NCBI GenBank assembly: GCA_031179165.1
Contig: JAPSIC010000001.1
Coordinates: 1-64,000 of the forward strand
Direction of reading: 5' to 3'
DNA length: 64,000 nt
Source of the DNA: Brevibacterium sp.
Lineage (GTDB): Bacteria > Actinomycetota > Actinomycetes > Actinomycetales > Brevibacteriaceae
The notes beneath the pieces were generated by a model. That model saw only the letters and a list, made by a program, of their open reading frames with translations, made no database searches and had not been told where the DNA came from. Of this stretch, positions 19,543 through 29,354 are shown in pieces (positions within the stretch are counted from its first letter, which is position 1; the number at the start of each line of letters is the position of its first letter). The position numbers were made by a program, and so were the translations under genes.

Positions 19543-20985
19543 TCATCGAGGCGAGCCCACCGGCGTGCCCGAGATCAACGTCGGTCGACGATCCGCCGCC
19601 CCGAACGCCTCTTCCAGGGTGAGAGCGAACTCGAGGAGCCGCTGTTCGCTGCGGGGCGGACCGATGACCTGAAGCCCGACCGGCAGCCCCTCGGAGGTGA
19701 ATCCGGCGGGCAGGGACAGGGCCGGGCACCCTGTCATGGTCACCGCCGACGGCAGGGTCATCCATTCCAGGTAGTCATGCATCTCCACCCCGGCGACCGA
19801 ATGGGGATAGTCGAGGTCGCCGTCGAAGGGCACGACCTGAGCGACCGGACAGACGAGGAAATCGTGTTGGGTGAAGAACTCCCGGATCCGGTCGCTGATG
19901 ATGGCGGATTCGAGTTCGGCCCGTGACACTTCGGGTCCGGACAGCCTGCGACCGACTTCGACATTCCAGTGAATCGATTCTCCCAATTGGTCACCGTGGG
20001 TCTCGACCAGAGACCCGAGGGTGGCCTCGAACTGCCAGGCACGAAGGACTCCGAACGCATGAGCGGCGCCGGTGAGGTCGGGATGGGTGTCTTCGACGAC
20101 GGCTCCCAGATCGGCGATGGAGCCGACCACCGGTGTCAGGGCCGCGGTGACCGCGTCTTCGACCGGAATTCCCAAACCGAGGTCGTGACTCCAGGCCACC
20201 CTGATCCCATTCGGGTCGAGACCATGGTCGAGGCCCGGGAAATGCGCACCATAGCCGACGGGTGATCGGGGATCGTCTCCGGCCTGGACCGAGAGCAGAA
20301 GGTAGAGATCGCGGACCGTCCTGGCCAACGGTCCCTTGACCGACAGCCGCGTCCACGGCTGCTTCTCCGGCCAGCTCGGGACGGTGCCCAGGCTCGGGCG
20401 CAGCCCCACCACGTTGCAGAAGGACGCCGGTGTCCGCAGCGAACCTCCGGTGTCGGAGCCGTCGGCGATCGGCAGCATCCGGGCCGCGAGGGCGGCGGCG
20501 GCACCTCCGCTGCTGCCGCCGGCACTGCGGCCGAGGTCCCAGGGGTTGTTCGTTCTGCCGTAGACGGGGTTGAAGGTGTGCGACCCCAGCCCCAGCTCCG
20601 GGACATTCGTCTTGCCCAGGGTGACGACGCCCGCGGCCTTCTCCCTCTCCACGACAATATGATCGACCTCGGGGACGGTGTCGGCGAAGACCGTGGACCC
20701 GGACGTCGACAGCCAGCCTCGGACCGGCAGCGTGTCCTTGTGCGCGATCGGCAGCCCGTAGAGCGGCGGCAGGTCCTGCCGGTTCCGGGTGAAGTGCGCG
20801 TCAAGGTCATCGGCCGCGGCGCGAGCCCGCTCGCCGTCGAGGGCGACGATGGCGTTGACCCCGGGGTTCACCTCGTCGATGCGGGCGAGGTGGGCATCGA
20901 GGACCTCGCGCACGGATGCGTCTCCTGAACGCATGAGCTCGACGAGTTCGACGGCGGTGAGGTCAGTGAGATCGGTTGGTGCCAC
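19543..20985 (-). CDS. amidase (amidase signature family)
   Basis: LYGLPIAHKDTLPVRGWLSTSGS...GRSAGGSSGGAAAALAARMLPIADGSDTGGSLRTPASFCNVVGLRPS. Confidence 0.95.
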   Translation of the reverse strand: MAPTDLTDLTAVELVELMRSGDASVREVLDAHLARIDEVNPGVNAIVALDGERARAAADDLDAHFTRNRQDLPPLYGLPIAHKDTLPVRGWLSTSGSTVFADTVPEVDHIVVEREKAAGVVTLGKTNVPELGLGSHTFNPVYGRTNNPWDLGRSAGGSSGGAAAALAARMLPIADGSDTGGSLRTPASFCNVVGLRPSLGTVPSWPEKQPWTRLSVKGPLARTVRDLYLLLSVQAGDDPRSPVGYGAHFPGLDHGLDPNGIRVAWSHDLGLGIPVEDAVTAALTPVVGSIADLGAVVEDTHPDLTGAAHAFGVLRAWQFEATLGSLVETHGDQLGESIHWNVEVGRRLSGPEVSRAELESAIISDRIREFFTQHDFLVCPVAQVVPFDGDLDYPHSVAGVEMHDYLEWMTLPSAVTMTGCPALSLPAGFTSEGLPVGLQVIGPPRSEQRLLEFALTLEEAFGAADRRPTLISGTPVGSPR

Positions 20986-21027
20986 TGAGGGGTCCTTTCG
21001 TGAAGCAGGGCTGAAATGTCCCAGCGG

Positions 21028-22341
21028 TCAGCCGGAGTAGAGCCCGAACGACTCCAGGACCTGGACGACGGCGAGGAATCCGAAGAGCAGGAGACAGGCG
21101 ACGAGGGAGACATTCGACAGCCACCCGTTGCGCAGCCGTTGGGGCAGCGACTTCCGGTTGAGCAGACGCAGGAGAGCGAACGAGAGGATCGGGAGCACGA
21201 ATGCGCTGACCGTCGCATAGACGATGACCAAGGTCACCGGTTTGCCCAGGGTGGAGACTGCGAAGGTGCAGATCAGCGCGTAGACAAGGGCGCCGCGGAA
21301 GGGAATGGACGCCGGCGACATCTCCCGATCGGCGTGTTCGTCGTCGATTCCGCGCAGAACTCGGATGCTGTCGGCGGTCAGGTAGCCGATGGCCGAGAAC
21401 CCGCCGATGATCGACGTGTAGACGATGGCGACGAGGCTGACGAGGAACATGACCCGTCCCACGTCTCCGGTCAACGGCTGGAGGGAGTCGGCGATCGGGA
21501 TGATCGCCTCGCCTCCCGTGATCGAGGTCTGGGTGGTGAAGAGCAGGTGGGTGCCGACCACGGACATCGCAATCGCGAAGATGCCGATGATGACGTAACT
21601 CGTCCCGGCGTCGAGGCGCACGATCGGCTTCCACTCCTGCCCCCGCCAACCCGATTCCCGGATCCAGTACGAGTACGCCAGGATCCCGATCGCGCCGCCG
21701 ACGCCGCCGATGAGGGAGAGCACCGTGACGAACGACCCTTCGGGAAGGGTGGGAAGGATGGTGTCCGACGCAGCGGCTGTCGCTCCTTCGCCGCCGGCGG
21801 AGGCGAAGGCGATCCAGACCATGCCGACGAACATGATGACACCGAAGCCGTACATCGCCTTCTCCACGATGCTGTACCTTCCGATCCCCACGAGAACGAC
21901 CGCGGAGACGACGACCACGGCGAAGGCCGGCCAGTAGGGCAGGCCCGGGAAGATCGCCTGCAGGGCCAGCGTCGTGATCGCGGTGAGGCCCGAGCCGTAG
22001 AAGAAGCCGACGAGCAGCACGATGACCAGGAAGAGGGCCGGGAAGAACCTGCCCCCGAGGTCGGTCAGGTGGGACAGGAAGGTGCGGTTCCCGGAGAGCT
22101 GGAGACGGGCGATCGCCTCCGACAGGGCGAACTTGAGTATGAGCCCGACGACGAACACCCAGACCAGGCCGAGGCCGAACTGGGAGGCCGAGTTGAGACT
22201 GGTGACCATGTCGCCGGCGCCGACGCTGGCCATCGCCAGGACGATGCCGGGGCCGATGAGTCGGAGGCGGCTCGCCCATGAGCGTGGGGGAGCGGCCGCT
22301 GACTTGGGATTGGTCTGAGGCTGAGTTTCTGCGTTGGCCAT
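21028..22341 (-). CDS. Nramp-like membrane transporter, non-canonical
   Basis: RLIGPGIVLAMASVGAGDMVTSLNSASQFGLGLVW resembles Nramp TM1 but DPGN reads GAGD; the MPH region reads AIGILAYSYWIRESGW. Confidence 0.8.
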   Translation of the reverse strand: MANAETQPQTNPKSAAAPPRSWASRLRLIGPGIVLAMASVGAGDMVTSLNSASQFGLGLVWVFVVGLILKFALSEAIARLQLSGNRTFLSHLTDLGGRFFPALFLVIVLLVGFFYGSGLTAITTLALQAIFPGLPYWPAFAVVVVSAVVLVGIGRYSIVEKAMYGFGVIMFVGMVWIAFASAGGEGATAAASDTILPTLPEGSFVTVLSLIGGVGGAIGILAYSYWIRESGWRGQEWKPIVRLDAGTSYVIIGIFAIAMSVVGTHLLFTTQTSITGGEAIIPIADSLQPLTGDVGRVMFLVSLVAIVYTSIIGGFSAIGYLTADSIRVLRGIDDEHADREMSPASIPFRGALVYALICTFAVSTLGKPVTLVIVYATVSAFVLPILSFALLRLLNRKSLPQRLRNGWLSNVSLVACLLLFGFLAVVQVLESFGLYSG

Positions 22342-22401
22342 GTGTCCTCTTTGACGGTGTGGTCCGATGCGAACGTGCAACAGTGAGATGTGCTGACATG
22401 T

Positions 22402-22436
22402 TTGACGTCAACGATGAGTTACGTCGATTTCATCGT
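22402..22436. promoter_or_regulatory. palindromic region between the Nramp-like and Lrp genes
   Basis: TTGACGTCAA (22402-22411) and ACGATGA-N12-TCATCGT (22411-22436), both perfect. Confidence 0.45.
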
Positions 22437-22502
22437 AGGACTCTGCCCAGATTCTGACACCGGTCTGTCGAAGAACGGCGGAATCTGACAGAATTGCGGC
22501 TT

Positions 22503-23543
22503 ATGTCCTCCAGTTCGTTCGACCCGCTGTCCGAAGACCGGCGGATCCGGGATCCCTCCGCGGCCCTCGGCAGGCGCGGTGCGGTCGCGCGCCCAGACAG
22601 GGACGCAGCAAGGATTCTTGCGGCACTGCAGGTGCATCCGCGAGCTTCCTGGCCGCAGATCGCCCAGGCTCTCGGGATGCACGAGCGCACCGTGGCCCGC
22701 AAGGGCCAGGACCTTCTGAACGGGGGAGTCGTGAGAGTCTCGGTGGTGTCCGTGGGCGCTTGCGGCTCTCTCATCGAAGTGGTGGCCGAACGAGGCGCGA
22801 TGCGGATGGCGGCGAAGTACCTGGCGGCCCGCCCGGAGGTCCTCTGGCTGCACATGACGACAGGGCCGCAGGACCTCCTCGGTGAAGTCAATGTGCCCGA
22901 CTGGGAGCTGGCCGATGTCGTCATCGACGAACTGCAGGCAGTGCCCGGAACCCAGACGGTGCGGACCTATCCCATCCTCGACTATCTTCGACTGGCCAAG
23001 GACTGGGACCCGGGGCTGCTGTCCGCGGAGGAGAGAACCGCGCTCGACGAGCAGAACGAGTTCCGCACCCCCTTCTACGAGATGGGGTTCGACGCGCCCG
23101 CTCTCGATCCGATGGACAGGCGGATCGGAGAGGAGCTGGCCCGCAACGGTCGGGCGACGTTCGTCGACCTCGGCCGTGCTGCCGGAGCGTCCGAATCGAC
23201 CGTGCGCAGACGGGTCGCGCGGCTGGTCTCGACGGGGCGGATCGCCTTCCGGGCCGTGTTCGACCCGAAGCACCTCGGACTGCCGCTGACGGCAGTGCTG
23301 AAGCTGTCGGTGGCGCCGGTCCACCTGAGCTCGGTGTGCACAGCGGTCGCGGCGGATTCCCGGATCCGCAACGCCCTGGTGCTCACCGGTTCCGCCGCGG
23401 TCCTCGTCCAGATCGATGTCACCACTCGCCGGGATCTCCTCGAGTTCCTCGCGACTCATCCCATGATGGAGCACGTCGGCTCGGTCGAGACGTCGGTGGT
23501 CCTGCAGTCGGCGAAGAGGTCGAGAACGCAGTTCGACGTGTGA
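22503..23543 (+). CDS. Lrp/AsnC family regulator, two HTH units
   Basis: AALQVHPRASWPQIAQALGMHERTVARKGQDLLNGGVV and LARNGRATFVDLGRAAGASESTVRRRVARLVSTGRIAFR. Confidence 0.85.
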   Translation: MSSSSFDPLSEDRRIRDPSAALGRRGAVARPDRDAARILAALQVHPRASWPQIAQALGMHERTVARKGQDLLNGGVVRVSVVSVGACGSLIEVVAERGAMRMAAKYLAARPEVLWLHMTTGPQDLLGEVNVPDWELADVVIDELQAVPGTQTVRTYPILDYLRLAKDWDPGLLSAEERTALDEQNEFRTPFYEMGFDAPALDPMDRRIGEELARNGRATFVDLGRAAGASESTVRRRVARLVSTGRIAFRAVFDPKHLGLPLTAVLKLSVAPVHLSSVCTAVAADSRIRNALVLTGSAAVLVQIDVTTRRDLLEFLATHPMMEHVGSVETSVVLQSAKRSRTQFDV

Positions 23544-23570
23544 GCCCCAGACGTCTCACCCGAGGCCATT

Positions 23571-23588
23571 ACTGAATCGCAGTTCAGT
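23571..23588. promoter_or_regulatory. inverted repeat upstream of the CocE-type hydrolase gene
   Basis: ACTGAA-TCGCAG-TTCAGT, perfect 6-6-6. Confidence 0.35.
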
Positions 23589-23611
23589 GATTTATGTTAC
23601 TGTCTGTGATC

Positions 23612-25813
23612 ATGGCGACAACTTCAACCGCTCACCTCCCCGTCGACTCCCCACTCGCGCACCGCGATCCCGGAGAGCGGGAATCACCCACGCTTCCCTC
23701 GGCCCGTCGGTACCGCACCGACCCGCGCCCGGTTCACGTCGTCGAACACACGAGGATCCCCCTGGCCGACGGCGTCGAGCTCGCCGCCCGCGTCTGGCTG
23801 CCGGCCGATCTCGGCACGGAGAGCGTTCCCGCGATCCTCGAGTACATCCCCTATCGCAAGAACGATATGACCGCGGGACGCGATCAGACGATCCACGCCG
23901 AATTCGCCCGCGCGGGCTACGCCAGCGTCCGCGTCGACCTGCGCGGCGCAGGAGATTCCACCGGGATCATGACCGACGAATACTCCGCCGCCGAACTCGC
24001 CGACGGGCTCCAGGTTCTCACCTGGATCGCTGCGCAGGAGTGGTGCAACGGCAAGGTCGGCATCATCGGCAAGTCCTGGGGCGGTTTCAACGGCCTCCAG
24101 CTCGCCGCCCTGCAGCCGCCCGAGCTCACCGCCGTCATCACCGTCTGCTCCACCGACGACCGCTATGCCGACGACGTCCACTACAACGGCGGAGCCATCG
24201 TCGGGGACCAGATGCTCTCCTGGGCATCGACCATGTGGGCCTACAACGCCCGCCCGCAGGACCCGGCCGTGATGGGAGAGGGATGGGCCGAGGACTGGAA
24301 GCACCGGATCGACGAGGCGCCGATCAACATCGAGGACTGGCTCGGCCACCAGCGGCGCGACGACTACTGGAAGCATGGCTCGGTGTGCGAAACCCCCGAC
24401 GCCATCCAGGTGCCGGTCCTCGCCGTGGGAGGGCTCCTCGACGAATACCGCACGACGCTGTTCCGTCTCATGGACAACGCGCATGAACAGCGGCGCATCG
24501 ACCCCGATCACCCGCCGGTCCACGCCCTGCTGGGCCCCTGGGCCCACAACTACCCGCACCAGGCCGCGCCCGGACCCGGCGTCGACTTCATCACCGAGGC
24601 GGTGGCCTGGTGGGATCAGTGGATGTCCGGAATCGACAACGGGGTCAGGGAGCAGCCGCAGCTGCGAGCCTTCGTCCCCGACAGCGCTCCGGTCCATTCC
24701 GACCGAGAGGTTCGGGAAGGCCGGTGGATCGCCGAAGACCGCTGGCCCTCGCCGCACGTGACCGAGACGACCCTCGATGCGAAGGCCGCGACCCTGGCCG
24801 GCCCGGCCGCGCTGAGCAGCACCGAGCTCATCGGGTTCAACGGCGGCAGCTGGCTCCAGTTCGGAGAGGCCGCAGGCATGGCCGGGGACCAGGCGGCCGA
24901 CGATGCCCGGTCGTACACGGTGACGTGGAGCCTCGATGAGAGCCTCGAGATCGTCGGCACCCCGCACCTCAGGGTGCGACTGAGCTCGAGCACCGGCAGG
25001 GGAGTCGTCGCCGCCAGGCTCTGCGACGTCGCCCCTGACGGCAGCTCGCGGCTGCTGACGATCGGCCTGTTCAACCTGACCCACCATTCAACCCACGAGC
25101 GCCCTGCGGCACTGACCCCGGGCGAACCCGTCGAGATCGAGTTCCCGCTGCTCGCGCTCACCCACCGCTTCTCACCCGGGCACCGGTTGCGGCTGAGCCT
25201 GTCGGCGAGCTTCTGGCCGAACCTGTGGCCCTCACCCGAAGCCACGACGATCAGCGTTCTCGCGGCCCCGGAACTGACGCTGCCCATCCGGAGGGTCGCC
25301 TCGGCGGCCGAAGACGCGGAACGCACGCGCGAACTCACAGCGGCCCTGGGCACCCCGCCTCAGCCTCCGGCCTCGACGATCGACGCAGGCGGGGCACCGA
25401 TGACCCGGGAACTGACCGTCGATCTCGTCACCAGAACCGCCACGGTCACGACCGTCGTCGAGGACTGGCAGACGAACTCCAGCGACGGGCTCTTCTACTC
25501 CACACTCGAACGCGACTCCTATGAGCGCAGTGAAACCGATCCGCTCTCACCGCGGGCCGTGTGCGAACGAGTCGTCCGCTACCGCAGACCCGCACTCCCC
25601 GCCCCGCTCGGCGACGCCGGCCGGGCCCAGCGGGCAGCCGCGGACGCCGCATCGGCAGACGACCCCGGCTGGGACGTGGAGCTGCGCACCCGCAGCTCCA
25701 TGACCGGGGATGCCGAGAACTTCCTCGTCACCAATGAGCTCGTCGCCTACAAGGATGGGAAGCGGTTCCACTCGCGGACCACTTCGGCGAGCATTCCCAG
25801 AGACCTGAACTGA
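23612..25813 (+). CDS. CocE/NonD family hydrolase (X-Pro dipeptidyl-peptidase S15-like)
   Basis: VNLRGAGDSTG-like VDLRGAGDSTGIMTDEYSAAELADGLQVLTWIAAQEWCNGKVGIIGKSWGGFNGLQLAAL; C-terminal jelly-roll region. Confidence 0.9.
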   Translation: MATTSTAHLPVDSPLAHRDPGERESPTLPSARRYRTDPRPVHVVEHTRIPLADGVELAARVWLPADLGTESVPAILEYIPYRKNDMTAGRDQTIHAEFARAGYASVRVDLRGAGDSTGIMTDEYSAAELADGLQVLTWIAAQEWCNGKVGIIGKSWGGFNGLQLAALQPPELTAVITVCSTDDRYADDVHYNGGAIVGDQMLSWASTMWAYNARPQDPAVMGEGWAEDWKHRIDEAPINIEDWLGHQRRDDYWKHGSVCETPDAIQVPVLAVGGLLDEYRTTLFRLMDNAHEQRRIDPDHPPVHALLGPWAHNYPHQAAPGPGVDFITEAVAWWDQWMSGIDNGVREQPQLRAFVPDSAPVHSDREVREGRWIAEDRWPSPHVTETTLDAKAATLAGPAALSSTELIGFNGGSWLQFGEAAGMAGDQAADDARSYTVTWSLDESLEIVGTPHLRVRLSSSTGRGVVAARLCDVAPDGSSRLLTIGLFNLTHHSTHERPAALTPGEPVEIEFPLLALTHRFSPGHRLRLSLSASFWPNLWPSPEATTISVLAAPELTLPIRRVASAAEDAERTRELTAALGTPPQPPASTIDAGGAPMTRELTVDLVTRTATVTTVVEDWQTNSSDGLFYSTLERDSYERSETDPLSPRAVCERVVRYRRPALPAPLGDAGRAQRAAADAASADDPGWDVELRTRSSMTGDAENFLVTNELVAYKDGKRFHSRTTSASIPRDLN

Positions 25814-25819
25814 GGGCCC

Positions 25820-26755
25820 ATGCGCACAATGAACAGACGTACCGCCCTGTCCGCACTCGCCACGGTCGGCGCCGGAGCCGCCGCGGTCGCCCTGACCGGC
25901 TGCACTCCGCCCTCGGCCGCGACGGTCGGCGAACGGAAGAAGGACGTGAGGACGATCACCGTCGGCTCGAAGGGGTTCGCGGAGAGCTGGATCATGGGTG
26001 AGCTCTACGCCCAGGGACTGAGGGCGCTCGGCTACCAGGTCGACCTGAAGACGAACGTCGGCTCCAGCGACATCATCAGCGCCGCCCTCACCTCGGGCCA
26101 GATCGACATCTACCCCGAGTACACCGGAGTCATCCTCGTCAGCTTCATGGGGGAGGAGGGGCTCATGGGCTCCGCCGAGGCGACCTATGACCTGGCGGGG
26201 AAATGGGCGAGGGAGAACTCGATCCGGATGCTCAACGCGACTCCGTTCGAGAACAAGAATGCGATCGCCGTGCGCAAGGAGTTCGCCGACGAGCACAGTC
26301 TGGCGAGGATCTCCGACCTCCAGGGCATCGGCGAGTTCCTCTACTCCACCTACCCGGACAACGTCACCGGAGCCCAGGGGTACGAAGGGATCGTCGACAC
26401 CTACGGACTCGACAACATGGAACTGAAGACCCTGAGCATCGGACTCAACTACCAGGCCATCGAACGCGGGGAGATCCAGGCAGCGGACGTCTTCACCACC
26501 GACCCGCAGCTGCTGCGCTCAGACCTGGTGGTGCTCGAGGACGACAAGAAGCTCTTCGGGTTCCAGAACGTCGTGCCGCTGATCAGAGACGACGCGTATG
26601 CAGCCATGGACGGTGACGCCCCGGAGTTCCTCGACACGCTCCACTCCCTGCTCACCCTCGAAGCCATCCAGGCCCTCAACGAAGCCTCGGCCATCAACAG
26701 GATCGACGCCGCACAAGTGGCCAAGGTCTTCCTCAAAGACAACGGATTGATGTGA
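25820..26755 (+). CDS. glycine betaine/choline-type ABC substrate-binding lipoprotein (OsmF/ProX-like)
   Basis: ALTGCTPPSA lipobox; ITVGSKGFAESWIMGELYAQGLRALGYQVDLKTNVGSSDIISAALTSGQIDIYPEYTGV. Confidence 0.92.
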   Translation: MRTMNRRTALSALATVGAGAAAVALTGCTPPSAATVGERKKDVRTITVGSKGFAESWIMGELYAQGLRALGYQVDLKTNVGSSDIISAALTSGQIDIYPEYTGVILVSFMGEEGLMGSAEATYDLAGKWARENSIRMLNATPFENKNAIAVRKEFADEHSLARISDLQGIGEFLYSTYPDNVTGAQGYEGIVDTYGLDNMELKTLSIGLNYQAIERGEIQAADVFTTDPQLLRSDLVVLEDDKKLFGFQNVVPLIRDDAYAAMDGDAPEFLDTLHSLLTLEAIQALNEASAINRIDAAQVAKVFLKDNGLM

Positions 26756-26762
26756 GAACACC

Positions 26763-27869
26763 ATGACAGACACAGCGACCGCCACTTCGGCGACCTCGGC
26801 ACGCACCTCATCGACGTCGGCGGAGACGAACTCATCCATCGTCTTCGACAACGTCACGAAGACCTACCCCGGGCAGTCCGCGAAGGCGCTCGACAGCTTG
26901 AGCATCGAAGTCAAGTCCGGCGAACTCGTCTGCCTCGTCGGACCCTCCGGCGGCGGGAAGACCACGGCGCTGCAACTGGTCAACCGCCTCGTCGATCTCA
27001 GCAGAGGAGAGATCCGGATCGGGGACACGAACATCATGGACCTCTCGCCGATCGAGCTTCGCCGCACGATCGGCTACGCGATCCAGCAGTCCGGGCTGTT
27101 CCCGCACTGCACGGTGGCCGAGAACATCGCCACCGTCCCGAGCATCCTCAAGTGGGACAGGAAGCGGATCGAGGAGCGCACGAAGCAGCTGCTCGAACTC
27201 GTCGGCCTCACGCCCGTCGATGCCTGGCTGAAGCGCTACCCGGGACAGCTGTCCGGCGGGCAGCAGCAGCGCGTGGGCATCGCCCGGGCGCTCGCCGCCG
27301 ATCCTCCGGTCATGCTCATGGACGAACCCTTCGGCGCCCTTGACCCGATCACCCGGATGGCGGTGCAGGACGAGTTCCTCGAGATCCATCGCGCCGTGGG
27401 CAAGACGACGCTGTTCGTCACCCACGACATCGACGAGGCGATCAAGATGGCCGATCGCATCGCGATCCTCAAGCCCGGTGGCCTCCTCGCCCAGTACGAC
27501 ACCCCCGCCGAGGTGCTCGCCAACCCCGCCGACGACTTCGTCGCCGAGTTCCTCGGTGCCGAACGCGGCCTCAAGCGCCTGGCGCTGACGACCGTTGCCG
27601 AGGTGCTCGGCCGGAGTCGTGCACGCGCCGACGACGCCGAGAGTCGGCGAGCACCAATGTCCTCGCCTCCGGAGGATCGCGTCGACTGGCCCGTAGTCGC
27701 CGGCACGATGACCCTGCGTGAAGCCCTGTCCCTGGTCTCGGCGGCCCATTCCCACGGTGCGCGGGTGATGGACGGCGACAGGCATCTCGGCGATGTCACC
27801 CTGCACGAACTCGTCTGCCCGCCCGCCACTGCGGTCGATGCGCGAGGGACGGCAGGTGTGCGGTCGTGA
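26763..27869 (+). CDS. quaternary-amine ABC transporter ATP-binding protein
   Basis: LVGPSGGGKTTALQLVNRLV, LSGGQQQRVGIARALAADPPVMLMDEPFGALDPI. Confidence 0.95.
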   Translation: MTDTATATSATSARTSSTSAETNSSIVFDNVTKTYPGQSAKALDSLSIEVKSGELVCLVGPSGGGKTTALQLVNRLVDLSRGEIRIGDTNIMDLSPIELRRTIGYAIQQSGLFPHCTVAENIATVPSILKWDRKRIEERTKQLLELVGLTPVDAWLKRYPGQLSGGQQQRVGIARALAADPPVMLMDEPFGALDPITRMAVQDEFLEIHRAVGKTTLFVTHDIDEAIKMADRIAILKPGGLLAQYDTPAEVLANPADDFVAEFLGAERGLKRLALTTVAEVLGRSRARADDAESRRAPMSSPPEDRVDWPVVAGTMTLREALSLVSAAHSHGARVMDGDRHLGDVTLHELVCPPATAVDARGTAGVRS

Positions 27870-28585
27870 GCGGATTCGCCCCTGCCGGGGACCCGGTCAT
27901 CCCGGACTACGGTCAGGCCTCGAACTGCGTCATCGACAACGGTGTGTTCTGCACCGACTGGTTCGCCGACCAGTGGTCATCGGTGTTCTGGCCGCCCTTG
28001 GTCGACCACATCTACATGGTGCTCATCGCCGTGACGATCGGCTTCGTCGTCGCCTTCACCGCCGCGCTCATCGCCTATCGGAAGCGATGGCTGGCCGGGC
28101 CGATCGGGATCGCCGCCACGTTTCTCTACACGCTTCCCCCTCTCGCCCTGTTCCAGCTGCTGGTGCCGTTCACGGGGCTGACCCTGCTCACCGTTGAGAT
28201 CGCCCTGGTCTGCTTCACCCTCGTCATCATCTTCCAGGCGGTGCTCGCCGGGTTGGCCGCAGTTCCCGACGATGTGAAGCGAGCGGCGGTCGGCATGGGG
28301 CTCGACACGAACCAGCTCATGCGCAGGGTCGAACTGCCGTTGGCCCTGCCGTCGATCATCTCCGGCCTGCGTATCGCCACGGTGCTCACCGTGAGCGTGG
28401 CGACGATCGCGGCGTTCGTCGTCGACAGCGGACTGGGATCACCGATCCTCAAAGCGGTGTCCTCACCGTTCAACACCCAGTTCATCGCCGCCGGTGCCCT
28501 GGCAGTGCTGCTCGCATTCGTCCTCGACGGACTGCTGGTGCTGCTGGGCCGAATCCTGACCCCGTGGACGAGAGTGAGAGTCTGA
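27866..28585 (+). CDS. quaternary-amine ABC transporter permease
   Basis: KRAAVGMGLDTNQLMRRVELPLALPSIISGLRIATVLTVSVATIAAFV. Confidence 0.92.
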   Translation: MSGFAPAGDPVIPDYGQASNCVIDNGVFCTDWFADQWSSVFWPPLVDHIYMVLIAVTIGFVVAFTAALIAYRKRWLAGPIGIAATFLYTLPPLALFQLLVPFTGLTLLTVEIALVCFTLVIIFQAVLAGLAAVPDDVKRAAVGMGLDTNQLMRRVELPLALPSIISGLRIATVLTVSVATIAAFVVDSGLGSPILKAVSSPFNTQFIAAGALAVLLAFVLDGLLVLLGRILTPWTRVRV

Positions 28586-29253
28586 TGGACGTTGTTGTCG
28601 GGGCCTTCCCATTCATGGTCGCCAACCTGTCGCTCCTGCTGGAGAAGGCCGGCGAGCACCTGCTGATCAGCCTCATCCCGCTGCTGGCCGCGATCCTCAT
28701 CGGTGTGCCGGTCGGAGTGTGGCTGGGGCACATCCACAGAGGCGAGTTCCTGGCCGTGAGCATCACGAACATCGGTCGAGCCCTGCCGAGCCTCGCGCTC
28801 ATCGCCATCCTCATCGGCATGGTGGGAATCGGAATGCTCAATGCGATGATCGCGCTGTTCCTCCTCGCGTTCCCGCCCATCCTCAGCTATGCGTTCCAGG
28901 CGGTGAACTCGGTGGATGCAGATCTCACCCGGGCGGCTCGCGGGATGGGCCTGGGGTCCTTCCAGGTGCTGATGAAGGTCGAGCTGCCGCTCGGTCTGCC
29001 GATGATCATCAGCGGCATCCGCACCGCTGCCGTGCTGACCGTGAGCTCGGCGACGATTGCCACGATCGCCGGCAGCGGCGGGCTGGGCGACGTCATCCTC
29101 AACCAGGTCGCCTACGGCATGGAAGGCGTCGTCGCCGCTGCCCTGTGGGTCGCTGTTCTCGCGATCCTCATCGACCAGTTCTTCGTGCTCCTGCTCACCC
29201 TTGCCTCACCCGCTGGGGTCAAGCATCTGCGGAGGGCGTCTGTGGCTGTGTGA
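28585..29253 (+). CDS. quaternary-amine ABC transporter permease
   Basis: TRAARGMGLGSFQVLMKVELPLGLPMIISGIRTAAVLTVSSATIATIAGSGGLG. Confidence 0.92.
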   Translation: MDVVVGAFPFMVANLSLLLEKAGEHLLISLIPLLAAILIGVPVGVWLGHIHRGEFLAVSITNIGRALPSLALIAILIGMVGIGMLNAMIALFLLAFPPILSYAFQAVNSVDADLTRAARGMGLGSFQVLMKVELPLGLPMIISGIRTAAVLTVSSATIATIAGSGGLGDVILNQVAYGMEGVVAAALWVAVLAILIDQFFVLLLTLASPAGVKHLRRASVAV

Positions 29254-29354
29254 TCATCGGTTCGACCCACCGCGTGACCGCTGCGGTGAGAGGACGCGGA
29301 ACAGCGGTCAGGCAGCCCGGAATTCGATGAAGAGTCCTTGAGAGTGGAGCAGAT

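Noticed and set aside
20963-22411. 482-aa minus-strand ORF overlapping the Nramp-like gene
   Set aside because: Same-strand alternative frame, Arg/Pro/His-rich; the 21028..22341 frame has clear TM helices.
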